From Panacibacter ginsenosidivorans (GTDB taxonomy: Bacteria > Bacteroidota > Bacteroidia > Chitinophagales > Chitinophagaceae), in NCBI RefSeq assembly GCF_007971225.1, contig NZ_CP042435.1:5149501-5213500 (forward strand): a DNA stretch of 64,000 nucleotides, written 5' to 3'. Within the stretch, counting starts at the first letter, position 1. Every line of letters begins with the position of its first letter. The notes beneath the pieces are model-generated. The model made no database searches, was not told the DNA's origin, and was given only the letters and a program-made list of their open reading frames with translations. The position numbers and the translations under genes are program-made. This document shows, piece by piece, positions 16,321 through 24,781 of the stretch.

Positions 16321-17553
16321 ATGAGAAAGCGTTTACTATTATTTATTTCTGTGTTTGTGGTGTTTGTATCTAATGCGCAATACCGAACTAATGCACAGCA
16401 ATTGATTATGACGAATGAGGATTCTTTGAATGCGGGTATTTCAAAAAATAAAACGGTTCTTTCCGGCTACGGAAGTGCTTCTTACCAGCGGGATTTTAAC
16501 CTGAAACAATCTACTGCAACATTAGAAAGAGTAGTACTTTTTGTTGGTCACCAGTTCAATCCTAAAATTTCTGTTTTTACGGAAATGGAAATTGAAAATG
16601 CAAAAGTTGAAGGTGGTGAGCCAGGCGGTGAAATTGCATTAGAGCAGGCATTCTTAAAATTCAATCTCAATCCCAGGCAATATCTTATTGCCGGGTTGAT
16701 TATTCCGCGTATTGGTTTGCTCAACGAAAATCATCTGCCCGTAAATTTCAATGGAGTAGAAAGACCATTGGTTGAACAACTGGTCATTCCGGCAACATGG
16801 AGAGAGTTGGGTATTGGATTTTACGGAACTGCAAACAGGTTACCATTAAACTATAGTGTTGCGCTGGTGAACGGTTTAAACAGTGAGGGGTTTGAACATG
16901 GCAGCGGCATACGCGAAGGCCGTGCTGAAGGCCGCAACGCTACTGCCAATAATCTTGCGGTAACTGCTTCGCTGCAATACAGTGTAAGCAATTTCAAATT
17001 CCAGGTATCGGGTTACATGGGCGGTACGGTTGGACTTCCTAAAACAAGTGCAGACAGTCTGGGGCTTAACAGCGGCGCGTTTGGTACACCTCTTTATCTT
17101 GGCGAAGCAAATATGCAATATGCGAATAATGGTTTCTCCGCAAAGGTATTAGGTGCCTATATTGCTTATCCCGATGCGGAAAAAATAAATACGGCATACG
17201 CAAAAAATATTGCTAAAGGTATGTATGGTGCGTATGCAGAATTTGGTTATGACTGGTTGTATAGGAAACAAAAGAAAGCGCAGCTCATCACTTTTGCACG
17301 TGCAGAAATGTTTGATCTGAACGCTTCTATTCCGGCACCGCCCAAAGCCATATACGATGGCACAGAAAAGCAAACACATATCATTGCGGGTTTTAGTTAT
17401 TTGCCTATTCCAAACGTGGTTATAAAAGCAGATGTGCGTTTGCTGCATACCGGTGCGCAGAATCCTGATCTTGTTATCAATCCTGCACCCAATGCATTAC
17501 CCTATCAGCAGAGCAACCAGTTTTTTAATCTTGGTATTGGTTATTCCTTTTAG
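16321..17553 (+). CDS. Outer-membrane porin (phosphate-selective porin O/P-like)
   Basis: A 410-residue outer-membrane protein. A signal peptide (cleavage near SNAQY) is followed by a repetitive beta-strand pattern ending in an aromatic-rich FFNLGIGYSF, the usual last strand and terminal Phe of barrel proteins. The segment FVGHQFNPKISVFTEMEIE and the QYLIAGLIIPRIGLLNEN segment are typical of the porin O/P group in Bacteroidota. It is followed by the Rieske, imelysin and di-haem genes, all plus strand and all exported, suggesting a shared envelope function such as metal or phosphate/redox handling. Single repeat arms lie on both sides. The substrate is not predictable. Confidence 0.8.
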   Translation: MRKRLLLFISVFVVFVSNAQYRTNAQQLIMTNEDSLNAGISKNKTVLSGYGSASYQRDFNLKQSTATLERVVLFVGHQFNPKISVFTEMEIENAKVEGGEPGGEIALEQAFLKFNLNPRQYLIAGLIIPRIGLLNENHLPVNFNGVERPLVEQLVIPATWRELGIGFYGTANRLPLNYSVALVNGLNSEGFEHGSGIREGRAEGRNATANNLAVTASLQYSVSNFKFQVSGYMGGTVGLPKTSADSLGLNSGAFGTPLYLGEANMQYANNGFSAKVLGAYIAYPDAEKINTAYAKNIAKGMYGAYAEFGYDWLYRKQKKAQLITFARAEMFDLNASIPAPPKAIYDGTEKQTHIIAGFSYLPIPNVVIKADVRLLHTGAQNPDLVINPAPNALPYQQSNQFFNLGIGYSF

Positions 17554-17554
17554 T

Positions 17555-17625
17555 TTTTTGGGACCGAACTGTGGCATACAAATGAAGCTTTTGTTGCGTC
17601 GCACACTTGTACACAAGAGATAGTT
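17555..17625 (+). repeat. Dispersed repeat arm, left orientation (single)
   Basis: Core GTTGCGTCGCACACTTGTAC at 17593-17612, preceded by GCATACAAATGAAGCTTTT. It starts directly after the porin stop codon. Confidence 0.83.
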
Positions 17626-17723
17626 TCGGCAATTCACCGGGTAACGTTTACAAGTTGTTTTATTAATTGCAAATAGCACGTAGGCTAATTCATCTTTATG
17701 CAGCAACAAAAGCAATCAACATT

Positions 17724-18167
17724 ATGAAAAGAAAAGAATTTATAACGTCTTCCTGTAAAGCATGTATGCTAATGACTGCCGGATATTTTTTACCAAAACT
17801 TACGGGTTGCAGTCCGGCAGCATACAGTGTTTTTAAAACAGACATTGTTGATAAAAAGATCAGCATCCCTTTGAGCATGTTTGATCAGAGTGCCGTGCAG
17901 TTTGTAAGGCCAAAAGGCTGGTATTTTGATATTGCTGTACAAAAAAACGCTGACAATACTTATCAGGCGTTATTGCTGCAGTGCACACACCAGGAAAACC
18001 AGCTAACACCAAATGGAAAGAATGGATACCAATGCAGTTTACATGGCAGCCAGTTTGATATGGTTGGTAATGTAAGGAAAGGCCCTGCTGAAAAGCCGCT
18101 GGAACGTTATTACACAAGTATTGAAAATAATAATCTCGTCATTCAAATACCAAAAGCGCCTATTTAA
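17724..18167 (+). CDS. Rieske [2Fe-2S] domain protein, exported
   Basis: A 147-residue electron-transfer protein. The N-terminus has a twin-Cys, moderately hydrophobic leader (KACMLMTAGYFLPKLTGC) that could be a lipoprotein signal or an anchor. The Rieske cluster ligands are CTH (first loop) and CSLH (second loop), both intact, followed by the FDMVGNV strand. The frame is open from 17667, but the ATG at 17724 (MKRKEF) gives a proper signal sequence and is chosen. The stop is one base before the start of the imelysin gene, so they are cotranscribed. It probably feeds or drains electrons for a metal uptake or oxidation step with the next two genes. Confidence 0.87.
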   Translation: MKRKEFITSSCKACMLMTAGYFLPKLTGCSPAAYSVFKTDIVDKKISIPLSMFDQSAVQFVRPKGWYFDIAVQKNADNTYQALLLQCTHQENQLTPNGKNGYQCSLHGSQFDMVGNVRKGPAEKPLERYYTSIENNNLVIQIPKAPI

Positions 18168-18168
18168 A

Positions 18169-19242
18169 ATGAAGAAAACATTTCTCGCATTAAGCATAGC
18201 AGTAACTGTAATTTTTGCTGCCTGTAATAAAGCACCACAAGCCATACCGCAAACAGATGATTTTGCTACGCTTGAACAAACAGTGCTAACAGACTTCACC
18301 AATAACATAGCGCTGAGTGGTTATTTAAATCTTAGTGTTAAAGCAATGCAGTTAAATACGGCATTGCAAAATCTTAATGCAAATACTACGGAAGTAAATC
18401 TTGCCACAGCAAGACAGGCATGGAAAGATATGCGTACCGTGTGGGAACAATGCGAAAGTTTTTTGTTTGGCCCTGTTGAAGATAATGACTACGATCCCAA
18501 CATGGATACATGGCCAACAGATTACCAGCAGATGGATGCATTGCTGGCAAGTGCAAATTCGCTTACAGTAAGCGATATACAAGGTCTTACTTTATCCCTG
18601 CGTGGTTATCATCCTATTGAATATATCATCTTTGGAAACCATGGAAGCCGCACTGCTGCTGAGATAACAACACGACAGAAAGAATATATGATGAGTTTAT
18701 CAACTGATCTTAGCAACACCTGTAATGACCTGTACTTAAGTTGGGCTTCTGCTCCTGAAAACTTTGCACAGCAGGTTATTACTGCGGGAACTGGCAGCAC
18801 AAAGTATGCAAAGAAACAGGAAGTGTATATAGCACTGGTTGATGGCCTGACCGGTATTTGCGAAGAAGTAGGCGAAGGCAAAATGAAGGAGCCTTTTGAT
18901 GCAAAAGATGCGCAGTTGGTAGAATCTCCTTATTCAGGAAACTCAACAATAGATTTTAAGAATAATATCATCGGGATACAGAATGTATATCTTGGTTTAA
19001 ATGGTGGCAAAGGTTTGAAAGATCTTGTTGCTGCAAAAAATAAATCATTAGACAATACTATTCAAAATGAGATAACGGCAGCGATCAATTCTTTTGATAA
19101 TATTTCTGGTTATTATGAAGATGCGATCATTACTACTGATGGCCGTGTAAAGATCCAGGCAACGATGGATGTACTGGCTACATTAAAAGAAACATTGGAG
19201 AATGATCTGAAGCCTTTTATTGTGCAGTATATATTGGATTAG
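18169..19242 (+). CDS. Imelysin family (M75-type) lipoprotein
   Basis: A 357-residue envelope lipoprotein: MKKTFLALSIAV leader and lipobox FAAC (Cys about residue 18). The imelysin fold is marked by WKDMRTVWEQCESFLFGP and by the GxHxxE-like motif in RGYHPIEYIIFGNHGS, the candidate metal-binding site. Family members such as IrpA and EfeO are iron-regulated and linked to iron acquisition; proteolytic activity is doubtful. Pairing of imelysin with a di-haem oxidoreductase, as here, is a known arrangement in other bacteria. The open frame begins at 18121, but the ATG at 18169, one base after the Rieske stop, fits the signal peptide. Confidence 0.9.
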   Translation: MKKTFLALSIAVTVIFAACNKAPQAIPQTDDFATLEQTVLTDFTNNIALSGYLNLSVKAMQLNTALQNLNANTTEVNLATARQAWKDMRTVWEQCESFLFGPVEDNDYDPNMDTWPTDYQQMDALLASANSLTVSDIQGLTLSLRGYHPIEYIIFGNHGSRTAAEITTRQKEYMMSLSTDLSNTCNDLYLSWASAPENFAQQVITAGTGSTKYAKKQEVYIALVDGLTGICEEVGEGKMKEPFDAKDAQLVESPYSGNSTIDFKNNIIGIQNVYLGLNGGKGLKDLVAAKNKSLDNTIQNEITAAINSFDNISGYYEDAIITTDGRVKIQATMDVLATLKETLENDLKPFIVQYILD

Positions 19243-19286
19243 ACTGTGAAAGGTGAAAAGTAAGATGTGAAATTTCTTCCCGGTTG

Positions 19287-19365
19287 TTGATATAAATTCT
19301 TAAGTACAAGTGTGCGACGCAAGGGACTATGATAGTAGTACCGAAGTTTGGTTCATAAAATAAAA
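19287..19365 (-). repeat. Dispersed repeat arm, right orientation (single)
   Basis: Core GTACAAGTGTGCGACGCAA at 19304-19322, outer tip AGTTTGGTTCATAAAATAAA. It lies 20 bp upstream of the di-haem gene start. Just before it, 19247-19275 holds the low-complexity words GTGAAAGGTGAAAAGTAAG. Confidence 0.85.
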
Positions 19366-19383
19366 TACAGTAAGAAAAACAAC

Positions 19384-20757
19384 ATGAAAAAAATTTGGGT
19401 CATCGGTATTGTGGTGGTGAGCATTAGTGGATTTACTATGTGCAATAAAGCCGATGTATTTCCTGATGCCGGTTATGATGAGAGGCTAAGCGCCGGGCTT
19501 GCTACTGTATTTGATGAAACATCCAAAGCTTTTTCTCATGCAGTGGAAGGATTGAGTGACCGTGATATGGAAGTGCATGAGTTAGGTGATGCTGCGTTTG
19601 AACAAACTTTTGTAAGTGCACCTGCGCCTGTAAACAGCGGACTTGGCCCCGTGTTTAATAATGTATCCTGTATATCTTGTCACCACAACGATGGGAAAGG
19701 TACGCCCACAGCGGGTTTCAGCACCTCGTCTATGTTGTTTAGAATAAGCATCCCGGGTGCAGATGAATATGGTGGACCGTTAGCAGCAATTGGTTATGGT
19801 GGTCAATTGCAGGACCAGGCTGTGTTTGGTAAACAACCCGAAGTACATGTTGATATCAACTATAATGATAAAGAAATTAATTACCCTGATGGCAGCAGTG
19901 TTGTGTTGCGTGACCCGGTTTATACTATTACGCAGTCTTATTTATTACTGCCTGCCGGTCATATGTTATCGCCACGTATGGCGCCGCCTGTATTTGGTAC
20001 GGGCTTGCTTGAACTGATACCTGAAAGCACCATTCTTTCTTTTGCGGATGAGAACGATAAAGATGGTGATGGCATAAGCGGTAAACCAAATTATGTGTAC
20101 AATGCATACACAAAAGAAACTGAATTGGGAAGGTTTGGTTTGAAAGCAAACAATCCCAATTTATTGGTTCAGGTTGCGGGTGCATATAACCAGGACATGG
20201 GTATTACGAGTTATGTTTTTCCGCAGGAAAGCAGTTATGGACAAGCGCAATCCGATGCATATAAAGATGATCCTGAATTGGCAGATAGTATTTTAAATGA
20301 AGTTGCATTTTATGTAAAAACACTGGCAGTTCCTGCAAGAAGAAATGTTACAGATGTAACCATAAAAGAAGGCGAACAATTATTTAATCAGATAAATTGT
20401 ACGGGTTGTCATAAGCAGACAATGCAAACCGGTGTTGATGTAACGATCAGGCAATTAAGCAATCAGCGCATACATCCTTACACTGATCTTTTGTTGCATG
20501 ATATGGGTGATGGCCTTGCAGATAACCGGCCCGATTTTCTTGCCGATGGTAAAGAGTGGCGTACTACTCCTTTATGGGGAATAGGATTGTTTCAGAAGAC
20601 AAATGGTATTCCTTATTTTTTACACGATGGCCGTGCAAGAACATTGGAAGAAGCCATTCTCTGGCATGGCGGCGAAGCAGAAAAAAGTAAAAATGCATTT
20701 ATGCAGTTAACAAAAACAGAAAGAGATAAGATCATTAAGTTTTTGAATTCCCTGTAA
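19384..20757 (+). CDS. Di-haem oxidoreductase family lipoprotein (DHOR)
   Basis: A 457-residue exported c-type cytochrome. A lipoprotein-like leader ends at GFTMC. Two haem motifs are visible: CISCHHNDGKG (about residue 100) and CTGCHKQTMQTG (about residue 340). The conserved segments TPLWGIGLFQ, FLHDGRARTLEEAILWHGGEA and the final KFLNSL are characteristic of the DHOR group, which resembles bacterial cytochrome c peroxidases. The start at 19384 (MKKIWV) is preferred over an upstream GTG/ATG region at 19348 in the repeat tip. With imelysin upstream, it probably changes the oxidation state of a metal during uptake. Confidence 0.9.
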   Translation: MKKIWVIGIVVVSISGFTMCNKADVFPDAGYDERLSAGLATVFDETSKAFSHAVEGLSDRDMEVHELGDAAFEQTFVSAPAPVNSGLGPVFNNVSCISCHHNDGKGTPTAGFSTSSMLFRISIPGADEYGGPLAAIGYGGQLQDQAVFGKQPEVHVDINYNDKEINYPDGSSVVLRDPVYTITQSYLLLPAGHMLSPRMAPPVFGTGLLELIPESTILSFADENDKDGDGISGKPNYVYNAYTKETELGRFGLKANNPNLLVQVAGAYNQDMGITSYVFPQESSYGQAQSDAYKDDPELADSILNEVAFYVKTLAVPARRNVTDVTIKEGEQLFNQINCTGCHKQTMQTGVDVTIRQLSNQRIHPYTDLLLHDMGDGLADNRPDFLADGKEWRTTPLWGIGLFQKTNGIPYFLHDGRARTLEEAILWHGGEAEKSKNAFMQLTKTERDKIIKFLNSL

Positions 20758-20814
20758 GAAAACCCCGCTATAATTAAAGCAATTGTTATTCTGAATAGCA
20801 ATTGCTTATTTGTT

Positions 20815-20900
20815 TGTATGAATATCGTTTAACCCAACAGTATAGCATCATTCATCGTTCCTTGCGTCGCACTCTTGTGCATTTTGTTCATTACGCAAAA
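20815..20900 (+). repeat. Dispersed repeat arm, left orientation (single)
   Basis: Core CTTGCGTCGCACTCTTGTGC at 20861-20880, inner part ATTTTGTTCATTACGC. It follows the di-haem gene, and its inner end is close to the promoter of the next gene. Confidence 0.83.
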
Positions 20901-20912
20901 TGCGGTAATTAT

Positions 20913-20920
20913 TATTTTTG
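20913..20920 (+). promoter_or_regulatory. Bacteroidota -7 box upstream of methyltransferase
   Basis: TATTTTTG fits TAnnTTTG and lies 17 bases before the ATG at 20938. A TTTG at 20883-20886, inside the repeat arm, could be the -33 box, but the 26-base spacing is longer than usual. Confidence 0.45.
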
Positions 20921-20937
20921 CGCATCAATAATTAATC

Positions 20938-21564
20938 ATGAATACAAGAGAAGCGTACAACACGTGGGCAGAACAATACGACACGAACATAAATAAAACA
21001 AGAGACCTTGAAGCACAGGCGCTGCGTACAACACTTGGCGCAATTCCTTTTGATAAATGTTTGGAGATTGGTTGTGGCACAGGAAAGAATACAGAATGGT
21101 TGATAACAAAAGCAAAGCACATAACAGCTGTTGATCTCTCAGAGGAAATGCTGGCAAAAGCAAAAGCAAAGATCAACAATAGTAATGTTGAATTTATACA
21201 GGCAGATGTCACTGCTGAATGGTCATTTGGAAAACAACAGTATGACCTGGTAACATTCAGTCTTGTACTCGAGCATATCGAAAACCTTGATGCGATCTTT
21301 GAAAAAGTTGCAGCAACATTAACTGAAGGTGGATATGTTTATGTTGGGGAATTACATCCTTTCAAACAATATAATGGCAGCAAAGCAAGGTTTGAGACAT
21401 CAGATGGTGTTACTATTGTGCCATGTTATGATCACCATGTATCAGATTTTATGCTGGCCGCTAAACAAAATGGCCTGGTACTGGTTGATATAAATGAATA
21501 TTTTGATGACAATGATAGAAATACAATACCAAGGATATTAAACATTCTTTTTAAAAAGGCCTGA
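20938..21564 (+). CDS. Class I SAM-dependent methyltransferase
   Basis: A 208-residue methyltransferase of the Methyltransf_11/25 type. Motif I is CLEIGCGTGKNTEWL (about residues 41-55), the ribose-binding acidic residue is in ITAVDLSEEML, motif II/III is in FIQADVTAEWSF, and LVTFSLVLEHIENLD is the motif IV region. The N-terminal YNTWAEQYD is typical of small-molecule methyltransferases, but no substrate can be inferred. It is a stand-alone gene between a left arm (20815) and a right arm (21590) of the dispersed repeat, like the shorter methyltransferase at 7194. The ATG start is well placed after a promoter-like box. Confidence 0.88.
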   Translation: MNTREAYNTWAEQYDTNINKTRDLEAQALRTTLGAIPFDKCLEIGCGTGKNTEWLITKAKHITAVDLSEEMLAKAKAKINNSNVEFIQADVTAEWSFGKQQYDLVTFSLVLEHIENLDAIFEKVAATLTEGGYVYVGELHPFKQYNGSKARFETSDGVTIVPCYDHHVSDFMLAAKQNGLVLVDINEYFDDNDRNTIPRILNILFKKA

Positions 21565-21589
21565 TTTTTTATCATTTAAAAATCGGAAC

Positions 21590-21650
21590 CCTGAAGTGTG
21601 CGACGCAACAGTTGCTTAATAGCAGCAATACAGCCTGGCTCATAAAAATA
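21590..21650 (-). repeat. Dispersed repeat arm, right orientation (single)
   Basis: Core GAAGTGTGCGACGCAAC at 21593-21609, then GCTTAATAGCAGCAATAC and tip GCCTGGCTCATAAAAATA. The tip A-run merges with the terminator of the Lcl-domain gene. The inner part is short. Confidence 0.85.
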
Positions 21651-21688
21651 AAAAGGCCACCGGAAGTATAAACTATCGGTGGCTTTTT
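21651..21688 (-). terminator. Intrinsic terminator, possibly bidirectional
   Basis: GCCACCG (21656-21662) pairs with CGGTGGC (21677-21683). An A-run precedes and a T-run follows, so it could act in both directions. On the minus strand it ends the Lcl-domain gene. Confidence 0.85.
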
Positions 21689-21701
21689 CAAAAGAAATGC
21701 A

Positions 21702-22280
21702 CTAAAAAGTTCTTACAGCACGCACATGGTAAATTTTACTTTTGTCACTTTGTTTGCGGCCGCCTGTAGAAAAGTTTTGCGCCCATGCAATATTTCCATC
21801 AACTTCAGTTGAGCTCCAATATACAAAATTGCCTGCTCCAATAATCGCTTTTTGTTTATATACTTCAGCAAGTTCATTTTTAGAAGGCAGGTACCAATCA
21901 TTATAGACATCAACTTTTAGTTGTGCACATACCCTGGCTGCATACACACCTGTGGTGCCTTGTGCTTTTACGATTTTTCGGGTATTAGCCGGGCCTGTTC
22001 CAATAATTTTTCCTGTTGCACCGGTAATGCCGTACACACCATTGTACCAGGTAGCACCGAGGCTTTGATCTGTTTTTGCTGCAATTAGTCCGTGTGCACC
22101 CGATGTGTCTATATAAATTATAATGCCACCCTGGTAATCCTGCCCGATCACAAGTGCCTGCACTGATTTACTTGCATCTGCAGCAGCAAGACCGGTATTG
22201 GTATGAATACTTTCTTTTTTACAGGCAACAACCGACAGCAAAATAATAGCTGCGAGAGTGGTTTTCATTGATGTTTTCAT
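21702..22280 (-). CDS. Lcl C-terminal domain (DUF1566) lipoprotein
   Basis: A 192-residue exported lipoprotein with leader MKTSMKTTLAAIILLSVVAC (Cys about residue 20). The mature part contains the Lcl/DUF1566 signature: YQGGIIIYID near the front, GATWYNG, VCAQLKVDVYNDWYLPSKNELAEVYKQ, YWSSTEVDG, WAQNFSTGG and a final HVRAVRTF. Such domains are found in surface lectin-like proteins; binding partners are unknown. A second possible start is at the internal MKTTL. Downstream lies a clear terminator, so it is a single-gene transcript. Confidence 0.88.
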   Translation of the reverse strand: MKTSMKTTLAAIILLSVVACKKESIHTNTGLAAADASKSVQALVIGQDYQGGIIIYIDTSGAHGLIAAKTDQSLGATWYNGVYGITGATGKIIGTGPANTRKIVKAQGTTGVYAARVCAQLKVDVYNDWYLPSKNELAEVYKQKAIIGAGNFVYWSSTEVDGNIAWAQNFSTGGRKQSDKSKIYHVRAVRTF

Positions 22281-22678
22281 TTTATTTTTTTTGGTTTTAA
22301 AAGATACAGTTTAATGTATTAAGACCAGAGGCCACTTCTTTAATAAATAAGTCTTGATCTTAATTCTTGCCAGCAGGGAAATAGCAATCTTAACAGTACG
22401 GAGCAATCAGGTCCGGTATTTTTATTTGATCAGTTTTTTTTGATTTTTTGTTTACGATATTGGTACAAAAATTAAACCGAATATAGCGTATTGCCAACAC
22501 AAAACATAAAAGTGCGAAGTATTTCTTTGTAAGTAAAGTTTTTAAGTGGCTGAGAAATCTTATAAAAAGTATGTTCGTCTTCCTAGCAGAATGATAATAA
22601 ATATTATAAAGGTTGTTTATCAAATTCTAACTCCTTTAAATAACATGGTGTAACTTAGTTTGGTAAACATAGTGGATT
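22281..22678. other. AT-rich intergenic region between divergent genes
   Basis: This 398-base gap separates the divergent Lcl lipoprotein and flavin reductase genes, so both promoters must lie here. No dispersed repeat arm, terminator or convincing gene is seen. A 77-codon minus-strand frame (22390-22623) lacks family or signal features and is not called. Confidence 0.6.
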
Positions 22679-23347
22679 ATGGAAAACACTTCTGTAAAAA
22701 TAATAGCTGTAAGAAATGTTACACATAATGTAAGGTCTTTTACTGTTGAAAAGCCCGCTGGCTTTACTTATCAGCCCGGGCAGGCTACCGAGCTTTCTGT
22801 TTTAAAACCAGGCTGGGAAAAAGAAAAACGGCCATTTACTTTTACGTCTTTGCCCAACGGTGATCATCTTGAATTTACCATAAAATGCTATACCGATCAT
22901 GATGGTGTTACCAACCAGCTTTCAAAAGCACAAGCAGGCGATATGCTCGAAATTAGCGATGCCTGGGGTGCTATTGAATACAAAGGCGAGGGTGTGTTTA
23001 TTGCAGGCGGCGCCGGAGTTACACCGTTCATTGCTATACTGCGTTATTTGCATGCCGAAAATAAAATCGGCAATAACCAACTTTTCTTTTCTAACCGAAC
23101 ATTGAAAGATATTATACTTAAAGAAGAGTTTGAAAAGATGCTTGGCATCAATTTTATTAATATCATTACAGAAGAAAATTCTGAAGCATACATGCACGGC
23201 AGGATAGATAAGACTTTCCTGCATCAGAACATAACCAATTTCAATCAGCCTTTTTATGTGTGCGGCCCCGATGCCTTTACCGCCGATATTTTAAATGCTT
23301 TAAAAGAATCCGGTGCACATCCTGATAGTTTGGTTTTTGAAAAATAG
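22679..23347 (+). CDS. FAD/NAD(P)-binding ferredoxin reductase-like oxidoreductase
   Basis: A 222-residue flavoprotein of the ferredoxin-NADP reductase family. The FAD-binding barrel spans about 1-100, with FTYQPGQATELSV and KRPFTFTSLP as the flavin-binding RxY(T)xS-type region (written RPFTFTS). The NAD(P) domain follows, with IAGGAGVTPFIAILRYL as its glycine-rich phosphate loop and VCGPDAFTADILNAL near the C-terminus. There is no attached 2Fe-2S ferredoxin domain, so it works with a separate electron carrier. The gene stands alone, with a left repeat arm just downstream. The specific role is unknown. Confidence 0.88.
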   Translation: MENTSVKIIAVRNVTHNVRSFTVEKPAGFTYQPGQATELSVLKPGWEKEKRPFTFTSLPNGDHLEFTIKCYTDHDGVTNQLSKAQAGDMLEISDAWGAIEYKGEGVFIAGGAGVTPFIAILRYLHAENKIGNNQLFFSNRTLKDIILKEEFEKMLGINFINIITEENSEAYMHGRIDKTFLHQNITNFNQPFYVCGPDAFTADILNALKESGAHPDSLVFEK

Positions 23348-23353
23348 GAAATT

Positions 23354-23432
23354 GTTTTTTTTGCCGTCTGTATTACTAATGGTAAGCTTCTGTTGCGTCG
23401 CACACTTGTACTGCTGGTAATTTTATCAGCAA
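23354..23432 (+). repeat. Dispersed repeat arm, left orientation (single)
   Basis: Core GTTGCGTCGCACACTTGTAC at 23392-23411, outer tip TTTTTTTTGCCGTCTG, seven bases after the reductase stop. Confidence 0.83.
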
Positions 23433-23481
23433 TTACACTTTATCATTAGCCATAGTATACGTACATTTCGTGCATAAATAC

Positions 23482-24636
23482 ATGCAGGCTAAATCTACAT
23501 TATATTTCAAAGGATTAAACGGGCTTCGTTTCATGGCAGCATTACTGGTAGTTTTTGCGCATGTGCCCACTTTTATTACTAAAACTTCAAATCCAAATAT
23601 TTACGATTTCAGGCCGTTCTCATTTTTCAGCAATGGTGGTCTGGCTGTAGATTTCTTTTTTGTGCTTAGCGGTTTTCTTATCACTTCTTTATTATTAAAA
23701 GAGCACGAAGAATCAGGCACCATCAGCGTTAAACGATTTTACATCAGAAGAATGCTGCGTATATGGCCACTGTATTATCTTATAGTATTTATTGCTTTTG
23801 CTGTTTTCCCCATACTGGCCAACATATTTCATTTAAGACCAGACCCTGGTCTAAGTGTTCCTCAATTGCTTATGTATATTTTATTGCTGCCCAATTTCAC
23901 TTTTATTTTTGGGCCACGTATTTTATTGTTCCCGCTATGGTCCATTGGTGTAGAAGAGCAATTCTACCTGATAATAGCGCCGGTTATAAAATACAAAAAG
24001 AAAAGCCTTGCTCTCATCTTTGCAACTGTTATTATTGTCAAGTTGTTTTTGAATTTTTTTGCCGGCCAGGTAACCCCGGCAACTACTGCAACGATTATCA
24101 TATTAGACCTTCGATTTGAAGCTATATGTATTGGTTGCCTTGGTGCAATATTTATAAGAAGCCGTTACAAATATTTGTTAGATAAATTATTTGGCCTGCC
24201 TTTACAGCTGTTATTTTTCGGGATATTGTTCGCGGTATTATTTTTCAACAAAACTTTACCCGCTGCAGGCATTCCTGTTATAAGTCCTCTTTTTAGTGTT
24301 TTAACTAACAGAATTTATAACGGTGTGCCAATGGGTATTGTATTCCTGTACGTTATTTTGTGTGTTTCACTCAATAAAAGAAGTATTATTAAAACCGGCG
24401 GTAAAACGTTTGAATTACTTGGAAATATTTCTTATGGTATGTACATGTATCATGTAATGACGTGCTTCGTGGTTATAGGGATTATGAAACGTTTTTTTTT
24501 AGACATTCCGGTTACAACCGCAACCATTATGTGTTATTTACTATGTGTGTTTTTCACTATGCTGGTGGCTTACCTTTCTTATGTCTTTTTCGAAAAAAGA
24601 TTTTTGAATCTAAAAAAGAAATTTGAGAACGCATAA
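23482..24636 (+). CDS. Acyltransferase family 3 membrane protein
   Basis: A 384-residue inner-membrane protein with about ten hydrophobic segments, of the acyltransferase-3 family (OafA/NodX type) that O-acetylates sugars of surface polysaccharides. Diagnostic features: FKGLNGLRFMAALLVVFAH with the catalytic His, the GLAVDFFFVLSGFLIT segment, FYIRRMLRIWPLYYL, and WSIGVEEQFYLI. The open frame begins with GTG at 23470, but the ATG at 23482 (MQAKSTL) is the better start. It has no SGNH domain. The neighbours are unrelated, so its target polysaccharide is unknown. Confidence 0.92.
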   Translation: MQAKSTLYFKGLNGLRFMAALLVVFAHVPTFITKTSNPNIYDFRPFSFFSNGGLAVDFFFVLSGFLITSLLLKEHEESGTISVKRFYIRRMLRIWPLYYLIVFIAFAVFPILANIFHLRPDPGLSVPQLLMYILLLPNFTFIFGPRILLFPLWSIGVEEQFYLIIAPVIKYKKKSLALIFATVIIVKLFLNFFAGQVTPATTATIIILDLRFEAICIGCLGAIFIRSRYKYLLDKLFGLPLQLLFFGILFAVLFFNKTLPAAGIPVISPLFSVLTNRIYNGVPMGIVFLYVILCVSLNKRSIIKTGGKTFELLGNISYGMYMYHVMTCFVVIGIMKRFFLDIPVTTATIMCYLLCVFFTMLVAYLSYVFFEKRFLNLKKKFENA

Positions 24637-24640
24637 GTAG

Positions 24641-24720
24641 TTTTTTTGTACCCGCCGCTAGCTTTTCATGGCATCGGCTCTTGCGTCGCACACTTATACT
24701 GATGATTTATAATCAGCAGA
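24641..24720 (+). repeat. Dispersed repeat arm, left orientation (single)
   Basis: Core TTGCGTCGCACACTTATAC at 24681-24699, outer tip TTTTTTTGTACCCGCCGC. It starts within five bases of the acyltransferase stop. With the right arm at 26349 it brackets the M20 peptidase gene. Confidence 0.83.
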
Positions 24721-24781
24721 ATCAATTTGTTGATTGTTTCATTCGTGTACACAGCTAATTTTACTTTATAAAACTTAGTTC

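Noticed and set aside
7194-21564. The two methyltransferases as modification partners of the restriction enzyme
   Set aside because: Both look like small-molecule class I methyltransferases without a DNA-methylase NPPY motif, and the restriction enzyme already contains its own methylase.
22390-22623. 77-codon minus-strand reading frame in the Lcl/flavin-reductase gap
   Set aside because: It lies in AT-rich sequence, has an odd composition and no recognisable start context or domain.
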